The position numbers were made by a program, and so were the translations under genes. Positions 41,717 to 52,879 of a stretch of DNA of 64,000 bases are shown here, in pieces (the stretch's first letter is position 1; each line of letters opens with the position of its first letter). This DNA comes from Eutreptiella sp. 'Long Island Sound 2002'. Lineage: Eukaryota > Euglenozoa > Euglenophyceae > Eutreptiales > Eutreptiaceae. A model generated the notes under the pieces. It was not told the origin of the DNA. It worked only from the letters and a program-made list of their open reading frames with translations, and ran no database searches. The stretch covers positions 39,412,232-39,476,231 of the forward strand of contig OZ038391.1 in the NCBI GenBank assembly GCA_964036045.1, written 5' to 3'.

Positions 41717-41819
41717 GGTCAGTGAATCCGACGCATTTCGCTGTCGCTTTGTGGCGCACACCGTGGCGTGTCGTTGTGTTGGTATGCGTGCATGGTGCTT
41801 TTCTTGCTGTGGTGTGTGC

Positions 41820-41873
41820 TACCCCAGTGGTTGAATCGCTGGGCTCGTGCCGTGAAGGCGCCGGTTCGATTCC
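41820..41873 (+). other. tRNA-like Pol III promoter boxes (tRNA pseudogene or SINE head)
   Basis: A-box-like TACCCCAGTGG at 41820-41830 and a perfect B box GGTTCGATTCC at 41863-41873 have tRNA-like spacing. The T-stem has one mismatch and no convincing anticodon or acceptor stem folds, so this is not a working tRNA gene. Confidence 0.45.
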
Positions 41874-41994
41874 CGCTGTGCGCGTGGCTGCACTGCCGAA
41901 GAGAAGACTCGCTGCAGGAGCCCGGCTGCAGCGAATGCGCCCCCCTCGCCACGCTGCCGGGGTTCAAGACGCGCAAGCGGCGCGCGCTGCCGGA

Positions 41995-42140
41995 GGGGGC
42001 GGTGGTGCGTTTTTGTGGGGCGCGTGTAGGGGGTCGGGGGTTTGGGGGGGGTTGCCTGAAAAAGCGAGGCGCACCGCCCGCTGCCGGTGCCCGTGGACTC
42101 GCTGGCCGCGTGTGCTGTTGTAGGGGGCGGTGGTGCGTTT
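41995..42140. repeat. 18-base direct repeats flanking a 110-base segment
   Basis: GGGGGCGGTGGTGCGTTT occurs at 41995-42012 and again at 42123-42140, between the two tRNA-like sequences. This could be a target-site-like duplication or a local tandem duplication. Confidence 0.7.
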
Positions 42141-42149
42141 ACGACGATA

Positions 42150-42206
42150 GGAGGATTCGAACCTCCGCTATAGGCAGACGAGTCTATGTCGCTGACCACT
42201 GGTCCA
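42150..42206 (-). other. tRNA-like Pol III promoter boxes, second copy
   Basis: On the minus strand, A box TGGACCAGTGG (42206-42196) and B box GGTTCGAATCC (42163-42153) sit in a perfect 5 bp T-stem with 7-base loop. The flanking bases do not form an acceptor stem, so a tRNA pseudogene or tRNA-derived SINE is likelier than a tRNA gene. It lies about 50 bases past the stop of the RT-like ORF, on the same strand. Confidence 0.5.
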
Positions 42207-42253
42207 CTCCAGGCCTCTTACATGTCTGTGGCACGAACATGCACATTCATGGG

Positions 42254-44555
42254 TTACACACACATTGTCTCCCAAGGGGGGCAGTCATGGTTGCTGGGTT
42301 TAACTTTGGCGGCGTGGAGGTGGAGGATTTCCCAGTCTCCGCACCAGAAGCCTGTGGTTCCGTCTGGTGACAGGGATGGGTCCAGGTGCCAACTGCTGTA
42401 GCTGTCCCCCGCCCAGTGTGCGTGACGCCGCAGCCACGCGGCGCACAAGGTGAGGTGGCAGCAGTGTGGCATGGGGAGGAGGTGGCGAACCGTGTACAGG
42501 TAGCGGGTTGTGGCTGTATGGTCGTTGGGGCTGGTAGACAGGCCCCGCGTGACCGCCGGGTGTGCCGCCCTGGTGACCTGTGGCAGTGCATACCCGCTGA
42601 GAAGCGCTATCTGTAACCAAGCAGAGAGGGACAGCAGCTCCCCCGCCCACGTCGTGGCCCAAGGGCGTGCATTGCTCAAAGCGCCCGTCATGATACCCGG
42701 CAGGTAAGCAGGATAGGCGCTTGCAGGGGACAGGAGGGGGGGTGCACTCTTCAGACTCCAAGTTGATGAGAGCGCGCTGGGGTGTAGGTAAGCTAGTCCT
42801 TTACCCGTTTTCCCCCGAATCATGTCAAAGCCGAGGGCTGTGGTGGACGCTGAGTGGCAGTGATGTTTGCAGGGGTCCCCTGGCCCCGACATACACTCAC
42901 AGAGCACATCCAGGTTCCATGCCTCGCCCAGCAGGTTACACACTGTAGAGACGATGGGGTGGGAGGCGGTGTCTGGGTAGGTGGTGGCAATCAGGATGTT
43001 GTCTCTAAATTGACATAGGGCGGTTATCCCCTGCGGGGACTCCCAGTAGGGGAACCCTGCCTCGGAAACAGTGAGGGAGCCCAGGCGGCGCAGGAGGTGG
43101 CGATTTGAATAAACCTGCCATAGGCTGTGCAGATCGGCTGCCTGGGCTGAAAAAGAACCGCCCATTGGAATGCAACCGTGGCGGCACCATAACCCCCCCA
43201 CTGCCCTGATGAAGTTATTGCAGTGCATCTCAAACGTGATTGTGTCTGACATTTGGGCATGGGTGATGTACCAGAATTTCGTTGCCTTTGCACGTCCCGC
43301 TCTGTCGAGCATTTTGGAGTCTTTGTGAATGGACCACTCAATATCTGTCATGCGCCACTTGCGGCGTTTGGCGAGCCACTTGCTGGCTGCCGTCAGGTGG
43401 GATTCGATGTCCGTGGGGCATATATTATTGAATTGGTCCTTGCAATCCACCTCACTGATGAACCGGGCGTTTATGGTGTCTAACCAGTGGAACCATTGGC
43501 TTACTTCTGAGATGCTCTGAGCTAGAAAACAGCAGGGGACTTCTTGACACAGGAGTCGGAGGAAGGCTGTGTTGGCGCGTGCGGCGATGCGCAGCGATTT
43601 TTTGGGTAGCAGGGGTTGGGGGAGGGAGGTAATGCCGCGCCAGAGCCACTTACCCTTAGCCAGTGATTTGAATTTGCCCAGGAGATAGAGGAGGGGAAGC
43701 TGACCGGCTGTGTTGCGGTCCCAGCCTCTGGCGTCGAGCTCTGCAGAGACGAAAGCCATGGCTTGGGGCAACGTTTTAGGGGACGGGGTGTAGCCTTCGC
43801 TCTTCAGGAACTGTTGGATGATGCCCCATACCCAGTGGCGGCAGAACGCCCATAGGACTCCCACCCCCTTGTCGACAATGCGGACATAGTGGGACTGACA
43901 GACCGACTTGGCAAATTTCCTGACTTGTGTAAGCTTGTGGCCCGTCTCTAGCCACAGGGAGTCTGGGAGCATCAGTTCGAGGAGTGGAAGACTTGCACCG
44001 ATTTGATCTGCCATCTTTTTCAGGTCAGAGAGGAGTTGGGAGCGGACGGAGGAGCCTCTGAGGGGTAGGGGGTCGTTGGGTCGGGCATAGGTGTCTGAGG
44101 TAGGTACCCACAGTGGTGTGTACGCTATGTGTCCATCGATGACTGTGGAGACCCCCGGAAATTTTGGTGCTGTGAGACACTTGCATGGGGGCTGGTCGCC
44201 TAACTTATCGAATCGCCGAGCGTGTTGCTCAAAAACGCGGCGGACGTTTACAGGGCTACTGCGGACGACTCGCATGGCCTTAGCCAGGGCTTGTTTTTCC
44301 CATGCGGGGCTGGCAACAGAAGCAATCATTTTTCTGGTGACTCTGTGAATAGCACTTTTCTGAGATGGCTGCAGATTCGGGACGATGATACTGCCTACTG
44401 AGTACAGTGGTACACTCATCTGCGAGGCCAGACTGTGAAGGTCCTGCTGCAGAAATTTAAGTCGTGGGAAATCCTTTATCTGTCGGGCCTCTTTCATGCT
44501 GTGCAGCACTTGCAGGACTCGTTGGTTCAGCCATCCTCGTGGTCCCGACCCTTGC

Positions 44556-44607
<52 letters not shown>

Positions 44608-44620
44608 TACGCACGCACGC

Positions 44621-44653
<33 letters not shown>

Positions 44654-44830
44654 CACACACACACATTCCCCCGAATATGGATTTACCTGATGTGTTGCAT
44701 CATGACAACGAGAATCCTGGTTTGTGTCCTCTTTGAATGACAATTTGTCCGGAACCATGATTTTCTTGACCCTGGGAAGGCTTTGCGTTGTTTCAAGCGA
44801 GCACACTTCGGCGACTGCAGCAGCTGCCAT
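42254..44830 (-). CDS. Reverse-transcriptase-like ORF with RDN catalytic motif
   Basis: A single uninterrupted frame of 858 codons from ATG at 44830. Palm-domain landmarks are motif A EVDCKDQFNNI (43453-43421), motif B GCIPMGGSFSAQAADL (from 43177) and motif C QFRDNILIA (from 43012), in the right order and spacing for a reverse transcriptase. A conserved-looking VDKGVGVLWAF lies before motif A. Motif C is FRDN where most RTs have YxDD or FxDD. The B and C regions recall Penelope-like elements, but this is inference. A microsatellite inserts a Cys-Val and Arg-Ala-Cys-Val run at residues about 57-92, so the original element probably starts after it, near residue 93. No endonuclease, gag or LTR was found. 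It may be a recently active retroelement or a retained RT-derived gene. Confidence 0.7.
44559..44665. repeat. Compound CA/GCAC microsatellite inside the RT-like ORF
   Basis: CA units, then GCAC and GCGC variants, then CA units again; the total length keeps the minus-strand frame open. Confidence 0.9.
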
Positions 44831-44922
44831 CACGCTGTAACTGTGCGTGCACTGACTGCAATCCCCTCCAGCGACCTACCAACCGCCAGTGCAGCTGAAG
44901 GAGGGTCTGGGGCTAAACAGGT

Positions 44923-47094
44923 TTACATATTCGTCTGTATCAAAAGTGCATAGAAGCTCCACACCCGACATGCAGCCACTGTACTGTACTTTGTGATGAT
45001 CGCGTGCGCAGCCAAGAGCATATCCTGCAATTGACCAATATCTTCAGCATTCAGTTGCGAGGGATCGTCAATAAAATCCTGAAGCCGGAAGAAAAATCAA
45101 CCAACAACACTCAACACGCCCCGAGCAACGTTCAACAACTCCCAACATAACTGCACCACTGCAGAATGCAGAGCGCCCCCCCCCCCCCGCCCGCCCGCCA
45201 GTTCCGTTTTAACCAACAAATCCATGCGTCTGCAGCATGTCCCTCTGCGGACAAGTAAAAGAGAGCAGGATGGGCAGGCACAAAAGACTGCGGCTAACAG
45301 AGAAAAGAGCGGACGGGGACGAGGGCAAGATGTCATGGGAGGCAAGGGCCACGTAGACCTTGGGCAGCACATAAAAGTGCAGAAGGCTCAGCTTGGCGGC
45401 ATTGAAGACGACCAAACAGGACTCAGTCTCTGTGTGGATGTACTTGTGATAAGCGGCACTCTGTGGTCCATCCAAGGCCGCAGGGGACAGGGTGCAGCGT
45501 GTGCACATGCGCAGGGCCGGAAACACACGCAAAGCAGAACGTGCAACAGGCCGCACACACAGGAGGCTGCAGACGGATGCAGGGCGGTGAGAAGGCTGCA
45601 GACGGATGCAGGGCCGCAATGCTGGGGGCAGGAGGCCCGTTAGCACTGTGGTGGGCAAAATTTGGTTGGCCTCTGGCCGCCACTGTCTCTCTTCGAGGTG
45701 CCTTGCCGGAGGCAATAGATTTTTGGGTCGCGACAGTATTTCACTGATTTGGGTCCATTCGGGCCCAATAAGCATCACGAAGAGGGCTTAGCTGGTGCTA
45801 CACGGCTCCCCATGGCTTACGCACTCCCATTGTCACCAAATGATCACCCAACAACGGCCAAGGGTCCCGGGGGTCGTCAGGGGTCACCCCAAAATCGCGA
45901 TTTTTCAGCCAACGTACCCCGGCCTGGAAAATTCTTCACCAGTGAGGCCCCATCAGGGGGCCAATCTTGGAAAGTCGGAGATAGCACATGGGACCGCCGC
46001 CATTGGTTAGGGGGTCTATATAGAAGAAAATAGTGGAATGGGACCTGGGTCTGAATCAACGCACAGTGGTGGCTACAGGCCAACCAAATACCAAACCAAA
46101 AACAGCCGTTTCGGGGCTTTTGGGGGCCTAGAGGCCACTACTTGGGTCCCTATGGGTGCCAGAGTACCCGTATTGTCACCAAGTGATCACCCAAGCCCAT
46201 CCCAAAGGCAACAGAAGGATTTTGGAAAAAGTCAAAATTTGGAAAATTGTCAGCCACTGAACAGCCTACAAAAAAAAACCAGCAATTTTAGGGCTTTCGG
46301 GGGGCCCATTGCTCTGGCACCATGGGCCCAATGCCCACTTCGTGGGTCTCCATGGGTGCTAGATCACCCACATGGTTACCAAATGATCACCCAAACTCGT
46401 CCCAGAGGCGACACAAGGATTTCGAAAAAAGTCAAAATTTTGAAAATTTTCAGCCGACGCATGCCAACCTGAAAGCTGCCAAGTCCTCATTGGCAAAGGC
46501 CTGTAGCGGGCCAACCGGGGGTACCCGGCTCAAGACCCTGCCATTGGCTAGGGGGTCCATGTGAGAGAAAAAAGTTATGCAGGACCTGGGTCTAAATCGA
46601 CGCACAGCGGCCACAATTGCAGCAACACAAGAACACTCAAACATGGCAACACAAAATGCGACCCATCAGTCAAACATCGCTGGGAGCGCCGTGACCCAAA
46701 ATCAGTCCAAAATCGCAGCACGACACCCTCAACCGGAAATGATGAGTTCCGGCAGGCGCCTGTGCCTCTGCTACTACAAACCATTTGAACTTGGTTTGCC
46801 TCATGGGCAGTCATTGAAGTTCGCCATGCCAAATGCCAAGAGGCTGAAACACACGCCACACCAATTGCAACGAGCGGGCAGCAGAAATACCTGCGGGTTT
46901 AATACCAAATGCCGCAGCCACTCCGAATCCCACTGACCCTTGGCCTCGCGATGCACGCGCTTTGGGAGTGAATGTACATCGCTTATACTGCGCACCGGCT
47001 TCACGTCGCCCGTCCCTGTACCACAATTGTGTAAGACTGTGCTGATGAAACTGAACCCTGTGCCTGTCCAGTCTGGCAAGGCATCTGAGACCAT
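44923..47094 (-). CDS. Three-exon gene of unknown function (153 residues)
   Basis: Exons 47094-46891 (from ATG), 45460-45359 and 45078-44923 (to TAA) all join in phase 0 with GT-AG introns of 1430 and 280 bp. Exon 1 contains DALPDWTGTGFSFISTVLHN and SLPKRVHREAKGQWDSEWL; exon 2 HKYIHTETESCLVVFNAAK and LLHFYVLPK; exon 3 DFIDDPSQLNAEDIGQLQDM. Acceptors are pyrimidine-rich for exon 3 (TTTTTCTTCCGGCTTCAG) and weaker for exon 2. I recognise no family. Hydrophobic residues are scattered and no clear membrane segment is seen. The first intron contains the diverged tandem repeats at 45.8-46.6 kb. The true 5' end could be further upstream, since an exon-like segment occurs at 48502-48574. Confidence 0.45.
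45830..46620. repeat. Diverged long tandem repeat, unit about 210-540 bases
   Basis: CCAAATGATCACCCAA-like text recurs at about 45837, 46172 and 46378, each followed by AAAGTCAAAATTT- or AATTTTCAGCC-type text. The longer block ending in GACCTGGGTCTGAATCAACGC recurs at about 46050 and 46590. Confidence 0.75.
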
Positions 47095-48840
47095 GAGTTC
47101 ACAGACCGGCCCCCCTCTTCCAAAACGAGTCGCCTGGCCATCAGAGCCCCTCCCCCGCACGTCGTACTTTCATTATGAAGGGGGGTCCAGTCCCCGCCCC
47201 CCGCCTCCCCAAAAGGGGCGCAATTGGGCAGTGATCATAAAACCCATCAACCCGCTCCTATCTCGAATGGCGGTCGTATTTGTGTTTAGGTGTACACGGC
47301 TGCTGGTCACTGCAGGCTACACAACCGTGTTTAAATGGAGATAGGGAGGGAGGGAGACAGGAATGGAGTATTGGATTGGTTGGATTGGATTGATAGGCAT
47401 CACAGGGGGGAATCCCTATGTCTGTCCCCATCCAAGATGGGTTGGCTTGTCGTAAAGGACATGGGGCAGGGTCGCCAGGGCAAAATTTCACGACCGCTGG
47501 AAATGGCGAAGACCACAATGCCACACAGTGCCCCAACCCGCATGACCACCTCCGGGAACGGGGAAATGTCCCCGTGAGACCTCCCTGCCCCTTACATCGA
47601 CCCTTCGACCGCGCTGCCGCCTGCGCCGTCTATACCGGCACCATCCTCCTGAATACCCGGCCGTAGCCCAAGCCGCGGTTTCGTAAGGGCTAAGCCACGC
47701 AGGAAGTGGGTTAGCTCGGGCTGAGCAGCCTGTGAAGGGCGAAGGTGTCCATTGCTGGTCGCACCACAGGTAGCGCAGCTGGTGCCGGTCCAACGTTTCA
47801 CTGGCGACTTGTGTGCGGGTGTGCGCGCGCGTGTGTGTGCAGTCATGAGCACAGAGATCCTTTGGGGGTAAAGAGGGCGGTTCAAGAAGTGCGAGAGGTG
47901 GGGAGCCCGCTCGGCTACCCCCAACAACCAGGGAAGAATGCTTTTACTCGGGGAGAGTGGGTGTTCCAGCCACTCACAATTGCTGCTGCTGCCCCTTGGC
48001 GTCCCCCCCCCATGCCGGCGCCGACACGATCCACACAAGTGTTTCCCAAGGCAACAGAGTTTGGAGGGTGCTCACCACCTCCGATGTACCACAGGGCCAG
48101 GTGTTACCCATCAGTGGTGCGCAGCATACTCGGGCATTTTTGCCAGTTGTTTCGGGAGCTCACTGCCTGTGCAGTGTACCAGTTTGCTCCACCAAGGCCC
48201 TGCAGTGGGGTACAGGTAGGTACGTGTTTCCAGCGTGTGCCCCACCAGGACCCAGGGGGGGAGGTCAATGGGTGGGCAACCAACCCACCTATCAATGAGT
48301 GGAGGATTCCCTCCTGAAAAGGCGGACATATGCACACACTTGGAAGTGCCAACCGGCATACTCATTGGCACACACACCCTCTCACCCAGATAGTGGGCCG
48401 CTTAAGAACAGTGGGGGGCAGCCCCATTGCCTCCAAACAACGTGCTTCGGTGCTACACAGACAACGCAGCGGCTGCAGCTCATCCCACATTCACAGAGCA
48501 CCTGCATACTTGGGCGCAGGCATGGCCAAGCCGGCTGGCGCCTTCTGCTTCTGGCGCACACGAGCAGCTGCTGCCTGCAAAGCGGTGCGACGCCATGCTT
48601 GAGGACGCGGGTTGTGGGGGCACAGGAGGAGGAGGAGGAGGAGATGCGGTCCCCCGGCAGGGCGCACCCGCGGCACATCCCCATGGTGCCCGCCGGCCCT
48701 CTCAGGCTAGGTGAAGAAGGTGTGACATGCAAACAAGAGCCACAACAATCTGCTCCATGGTTGGGAAGAGCACATGCTTGTGTACACATGCTAATTCACC
48801 AATACTTGTATATGCATGCAACTTCACCTGTGGTGATAAG
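47095..48840. other. No gene resolved; exon-like segment at 48502-48574 (minus)
   Basis: A 73-base minus-strand segment between TTTGCAG and a GTGCTC donor encodes AARVRQKQKAPAGLAMPAPK and reads as protein, but no partner exon was found. Stretches at 47862-47915 and 48270-48372 resemble 39.9-40.06 kb at about three bases in four, the second in reverse orientation, so a dispersed repeat is present. Confidence 0.3.
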
Positions 48841-51280
48841 CGACCTAAGGCGTATCAGATCAAGTACTCATGAGGTCTAAAACGTAGTATACTGAATACG
48901 GATGAGACCAAAATGAACTTGACCCAGTAAATCTTACATCAAATGCATATGAGACACTCTGAGGTATGTTGAATCTGATACGCGTAGGATCTTACAATGG
49001 GTCCAATGGGCCCTGGGTGTAAATAGCTTTGTGTCAAATGCGCATTAGAGCAAAACTGAATTAGCTCTGATATACAATTGATCAAACACATTTCAGCCAG
49101 TGCATGTGATACGCAGTAGATCTGACATGCATTGAATCCGATGGGTCTTTAGACAGATTGGATGAATCACGCATTAGTGTCTAATGTGTTTTCAGGTTCA
49201 AAACACAATATTGGATATGATAGTTCTTTAGATCTGATACGTATGAGACCTAAATGTGCTGGATCTGAAATGCATGAGACGTAATGTGGCTTACATCTAA
49301 ACAATGTATTACATGCAAGACACATGACATTTTATCAGATCCAATATGGTTTAGGTTTAATGCCTTGGTACACCTGAGACTCAATGAGCAGTGTTGAAAA
49401 TATTCAGATCAACTATGCTTTATATTTTTTTCCCGAAATCCAAACAATGCCGAGTTCCGAGACCTAACACATTTTCATAATAAATCCACAGTTTATTAGA
49501 TTTGTTGTTTGGTTCAAAATGTGCTACGACTATTTCGTTTTCGATGAGGTCGTCAGATATTATACGCATTAGATCCGAACCAAATCGGGTTGAATATATA
49601 TTAGATGCATTACATTGTGGATCCAAAACATATTAGATCTATGTGCGTTGGATCTGAACTACTTCATATATCATACATTTTTTATCTGAAATACATTGCA
49701 TCTAGTATATTCCAGTTCTCACATGCCAGATATTGAAAGCACGTTGCATCTAAGACATATTGGATTCGATGCATATCAGATCTGATCCACATCAGATCTG
49801 AAACACATCAGATCTGGAATCCATCTAATGCAATATGCATTTCAAATAATATGCGTAATATCACAAATGTGTAGTCCCAATATCTTTTTTTTTCTGATAT
49901 GTTTTGGGTCTAACATTCACTACATTGAAACCGTTTTCAAGGTAACAGGTGTTGAATCCAACACATTTAGATGTACAATTTTTGAGTTCTATTTTTTTTT
50001 TAACTCTAAGACATGTTTCTCTCCAATAGATTCAAAATAAATTTGGTTTAATAAGCAAGACGTTGCATCTAAGATGCAATGGATGTAATGGATGTAAAAC
50101 GAAGGTATGCTGAATGTCACACACATTAGATCTCATGCATGTCAGATTTCATGAGTTTTCAATGCAATACGTTTTCAATCTGATATGAGATCTAATTCAC
50201 ATTACATCAAGAAACACTGGATGTAGTACACGTTACATCCAATGGCTATCTGATACAGAATTACAGTCAGAACATATCAGGTTTAATATGTATTCGATCC
50301 AATAGGTGTTAGATCTAATATTTTTGTACCTAAACCGCATTGGATCTTCTGCGTATTTGATTCAATGTTTGAGATCTAGAACATATTAGATCCAATTTTT
50401 TGGGGATCTAATGCATGTTAGCTCTAAAATGTAGTAGACCTAAAATGTATTACGTGAAATTGAATCTAATGTGCGTATATGCATGAGATGCAAAGCATAC
50501 TGGGCCTCATGTGCAGCAGATGAAATACATTTTCTTAAACACCTAAAACAACATCTAAAGCATAGCAGATAACGCATCAGGTCCAAATTTATTCGATAGA
50601 TACGCATTATCTATTGTGCATGAGATTGAATGCATGTGATATCTGATGCTTGTTAGATTCAATTACTCATGCGCATTAGATTCAATTACTAATATGCTCC
50701 TGATCTAATGGATATTAGATCGAAAACATCCCATGTTACAGTTGATATGTTTTTTATCTAAAAGGTATCACATCCGAACCTGCGTTGCGTCCAGTATATG
50801 TACGTTTTAGATGCCAAGGTGACTGGATGATGTTTTAAGGTGTAATATGTGCTAGATCCTAAAGGCATTAGATGCAATGTTTTGCAGTTCACGTGTAATA
50901 GATCCAAATGGTATGAGATCTAACATGTGTTAGATGTATTGGATCTGATGCCTCATAGAGTCAGAACACCGTAGATCCATGGGATCTATTATTTTCTAGA
51001 TCCAATACATTTTGGATCTAATAGGCATCAGATTTGAAATAGTAGATCAAATACAAATTAGATCTGGTACATTAGGGTCTGACATATATTAGTTTGTTAG
51101 TATGTTTAATATCATACATTTCACCTAATGTGGTCTGGATTTAATCACCAGTATAAAAATTTTTTGTTTCTGTGGTTGCTCTAAAATCTTGGAGACTTCA
51201 TATTTCATGGTGGAATACACATTGAGTCTGTTTTGGAGCTAATGGAGTAGATCTAGTACATTTTCATCTGATTTTAATCT
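48841..51280. repeat. 2.4 kb degenerate satellite built on an AGATCTAATGC-like motif
   Basis: AT-rich sequence in which short phrases such as TTAGATCTAAT, AGATCTGATAC and GCATTAGATC recur every 10-30 bases in both orientations, with AGATCT cores very frequent. It has no open frame longer than about 70 codons and no precise unit length, as expected of an old, heavily mutated short-unit satellite. Confidence 0.75.
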
Positions 51281-52204
51281 GGTGCGCCCATGGGAGTGTG
51301 GGATCTAGCCTTCATGGCAGAACCACGTGTGCTACCTGGCAGTCAAGGAGCGCGCGTCTTGCCCCAGTCATGCCAAGTGCCGCTGCTATCCCGGTGCCAG
51401 TGCAGTCGTGGGGCGGCTGGGCAGCATGTCCCTGTGACCTGCAGGCTGCAATGTCCTGGCCCCTGACTCCCTAGCGGGCTCAGTGTCAGGCTCCCAGGCC
51501 TCCCCACCGGCCCTGCGCAAGGCCCCCCCTCCCTCCGTCTCTGCCACCCACACACGCATGTGCATGCGTGTCTGGCCTGGCCGCGAGGCTTGGCACCAAT
51601 GGCATTACCTGTACCAGCACCTTGGGGGAGCAGGGCCCGACGGTATCCTGTGCAGGTGGTCCACCTTCCCTCGTGCACACACATACACACAGGACGACGG
51701 TGTCTCCCAGGCATCAACGCTCTGGTGAGGTCTCGCAGCTGTCGATAGTCTGCTTGGCGTTGGGACCAGACAGTCAGGTTGTTTGGTCTAGTGGTCCAGC
51801 AGGTAAAGAGCTCCTGTATGAGGCCCTGTCCCAACGCAACCCAACCCGCCAACCATCCACACCCCGCCCCCCTCAGGTTCTCAGAAAAGCGCTAGCTCTC
51901 ATCCCAAATATCACTCAAAGATTCCAGTTTTCACATCCTCCTCACCCAATGTCCTCACCCAAAATTGTATCGTGGCTGCTACCACTCCACAAAGGCCCTG
52001 ACAGGCACAGGACTCATACATACCTTTGGATTGGGAATGACTGATGATGTGGTGCTAGACTGGATGGAGCCAGCAGCGGCGCAGGGCAGTGAGATGGATG
52101 CAGCAGAAAGACAAGGTACGTCGGTGGGGACTGCCATGGGAGTAGCTGCAGGAGTGCAGTTCGCCTCTTCAGGCTCAGCAGCTGCCTGCCCTGGCAGTGA
52201 TCCT
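51281..52204. other. No gene recognised
   Basis: GC-rich after the satellite. A minus-strand frame at 51852-51343 (169 codons) and a plus-strand frame at 51965-52315 have no recognised motif. Confidence 0.4.
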
Positions 52205-52878
52205 GTGGTGTGGTGTGGTGCGGTGTGGTTTGGTGTAGTGTGGTGCAGTTTGGTGTGGTGTGCCGAAGGCGCTGTTACCAAATGGCAATGGCTAGGATGC
52301 CTTGCATACAGGTAATGCAAAACGGGAGGGCTGTGTGTCTGAGTGCATGCTGCGTGTAGTGTGTTGTGTGCCGGACGAAATCCGTCCCCATATCATGTGG
52401 CCCTGCCAGTCCCATATGTGCCGCCCTACGGTGTTGCAGTGGCCGACGACCATTGTTCGAGGACCGCGGAGTCCCATCGTTGGCCTTGCACCTGAGAAGC
52501 TCTTGGCCCTACGTAGGTGCTCAGCCACATGTGCAGGGCCTGCCGGGCTGGGCGCCATTCATGGGAACTGCACCGGGCATTCCCATAGGTGGCGAGCCGT
52601 TTCTGGCTGTTGCACGATAGGCACTGTGTGCTGAGCTGCACGTTGCGGTGCTCGGAGTGCTCCACAAGCACCATCATGGTGGGGAGGTTGCGCATCCGAT
52701 GGGCCACTAAGTGCCGTTGCTGGTCACTGGTGAACCCTGTCACAGGTGCGCAACACACTGCACACAGCATGCGCTCAGACACACAGCCCTCCTGTTTTGC
52801 ATTACCCGTATGCAAGGCATCCTGGCCATTGCCATTTGGTAACAGCGCCTTCTGCACACCACACCACACCACACCACT
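52205..52878. repeat. Inverted repeat with arms of about 120-130 bases
   Basis: Left arm about 52246-52367 and right arm about 52750-52878 are reverse complements with roughly nine bases in ten identical, both containing GGCGCTGTTACCAAATGGCA. A GTGGT-type pentamer array borders each arm on its outer side. The 380-base centre holds a minus-strand open frame. Confidence 0.85.
52426..52770 (-). CDS. Small ORF in the inverted-repeat centre with a CxxC...HxxxH motif
   Basis: ATG at 52770 to a stop at 52426, 114 residues. It begins MLCAVCCAPVTGF followed by QQRHLVAHR, giving C-x2-C-x13-H-x3-H, the layout of a C2H2-type finger, and later has CLSC. The start lies inside the right repeat arm. It could encode a DNA-binding part of a mobile element, or it could be exons of the neighbouring gene. 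No homologue is recognised. Confidence 0.3.
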   Translation of the reverse strand: MLCAVCCAPVTGFTSDQQRHLVAHRMRNLPTMMVLVEHSEHRNVQLSTQCLSCNSQKRLATYGNARCSSHEWRPARQALHMWLSTYVGPRASQVQGQRWDSAVLEQWSSATATP

Positions 52879-52879
52879 G

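Noticed and set aside
42150-42213. A functional tRNA gene on the minus strand
   Set aside because: The T-arm is perfect, but the acceptor strands (CCTGGAG and TATCGTC) do not pair and the anticodon stem is broken.
51775-51840. A possible tRNA (TTTGGTCTAGTGG resembles an A box)
   Set aside because: No B box GGTTCGANNCC follows at a suitable distance and no cloverleaf forms.
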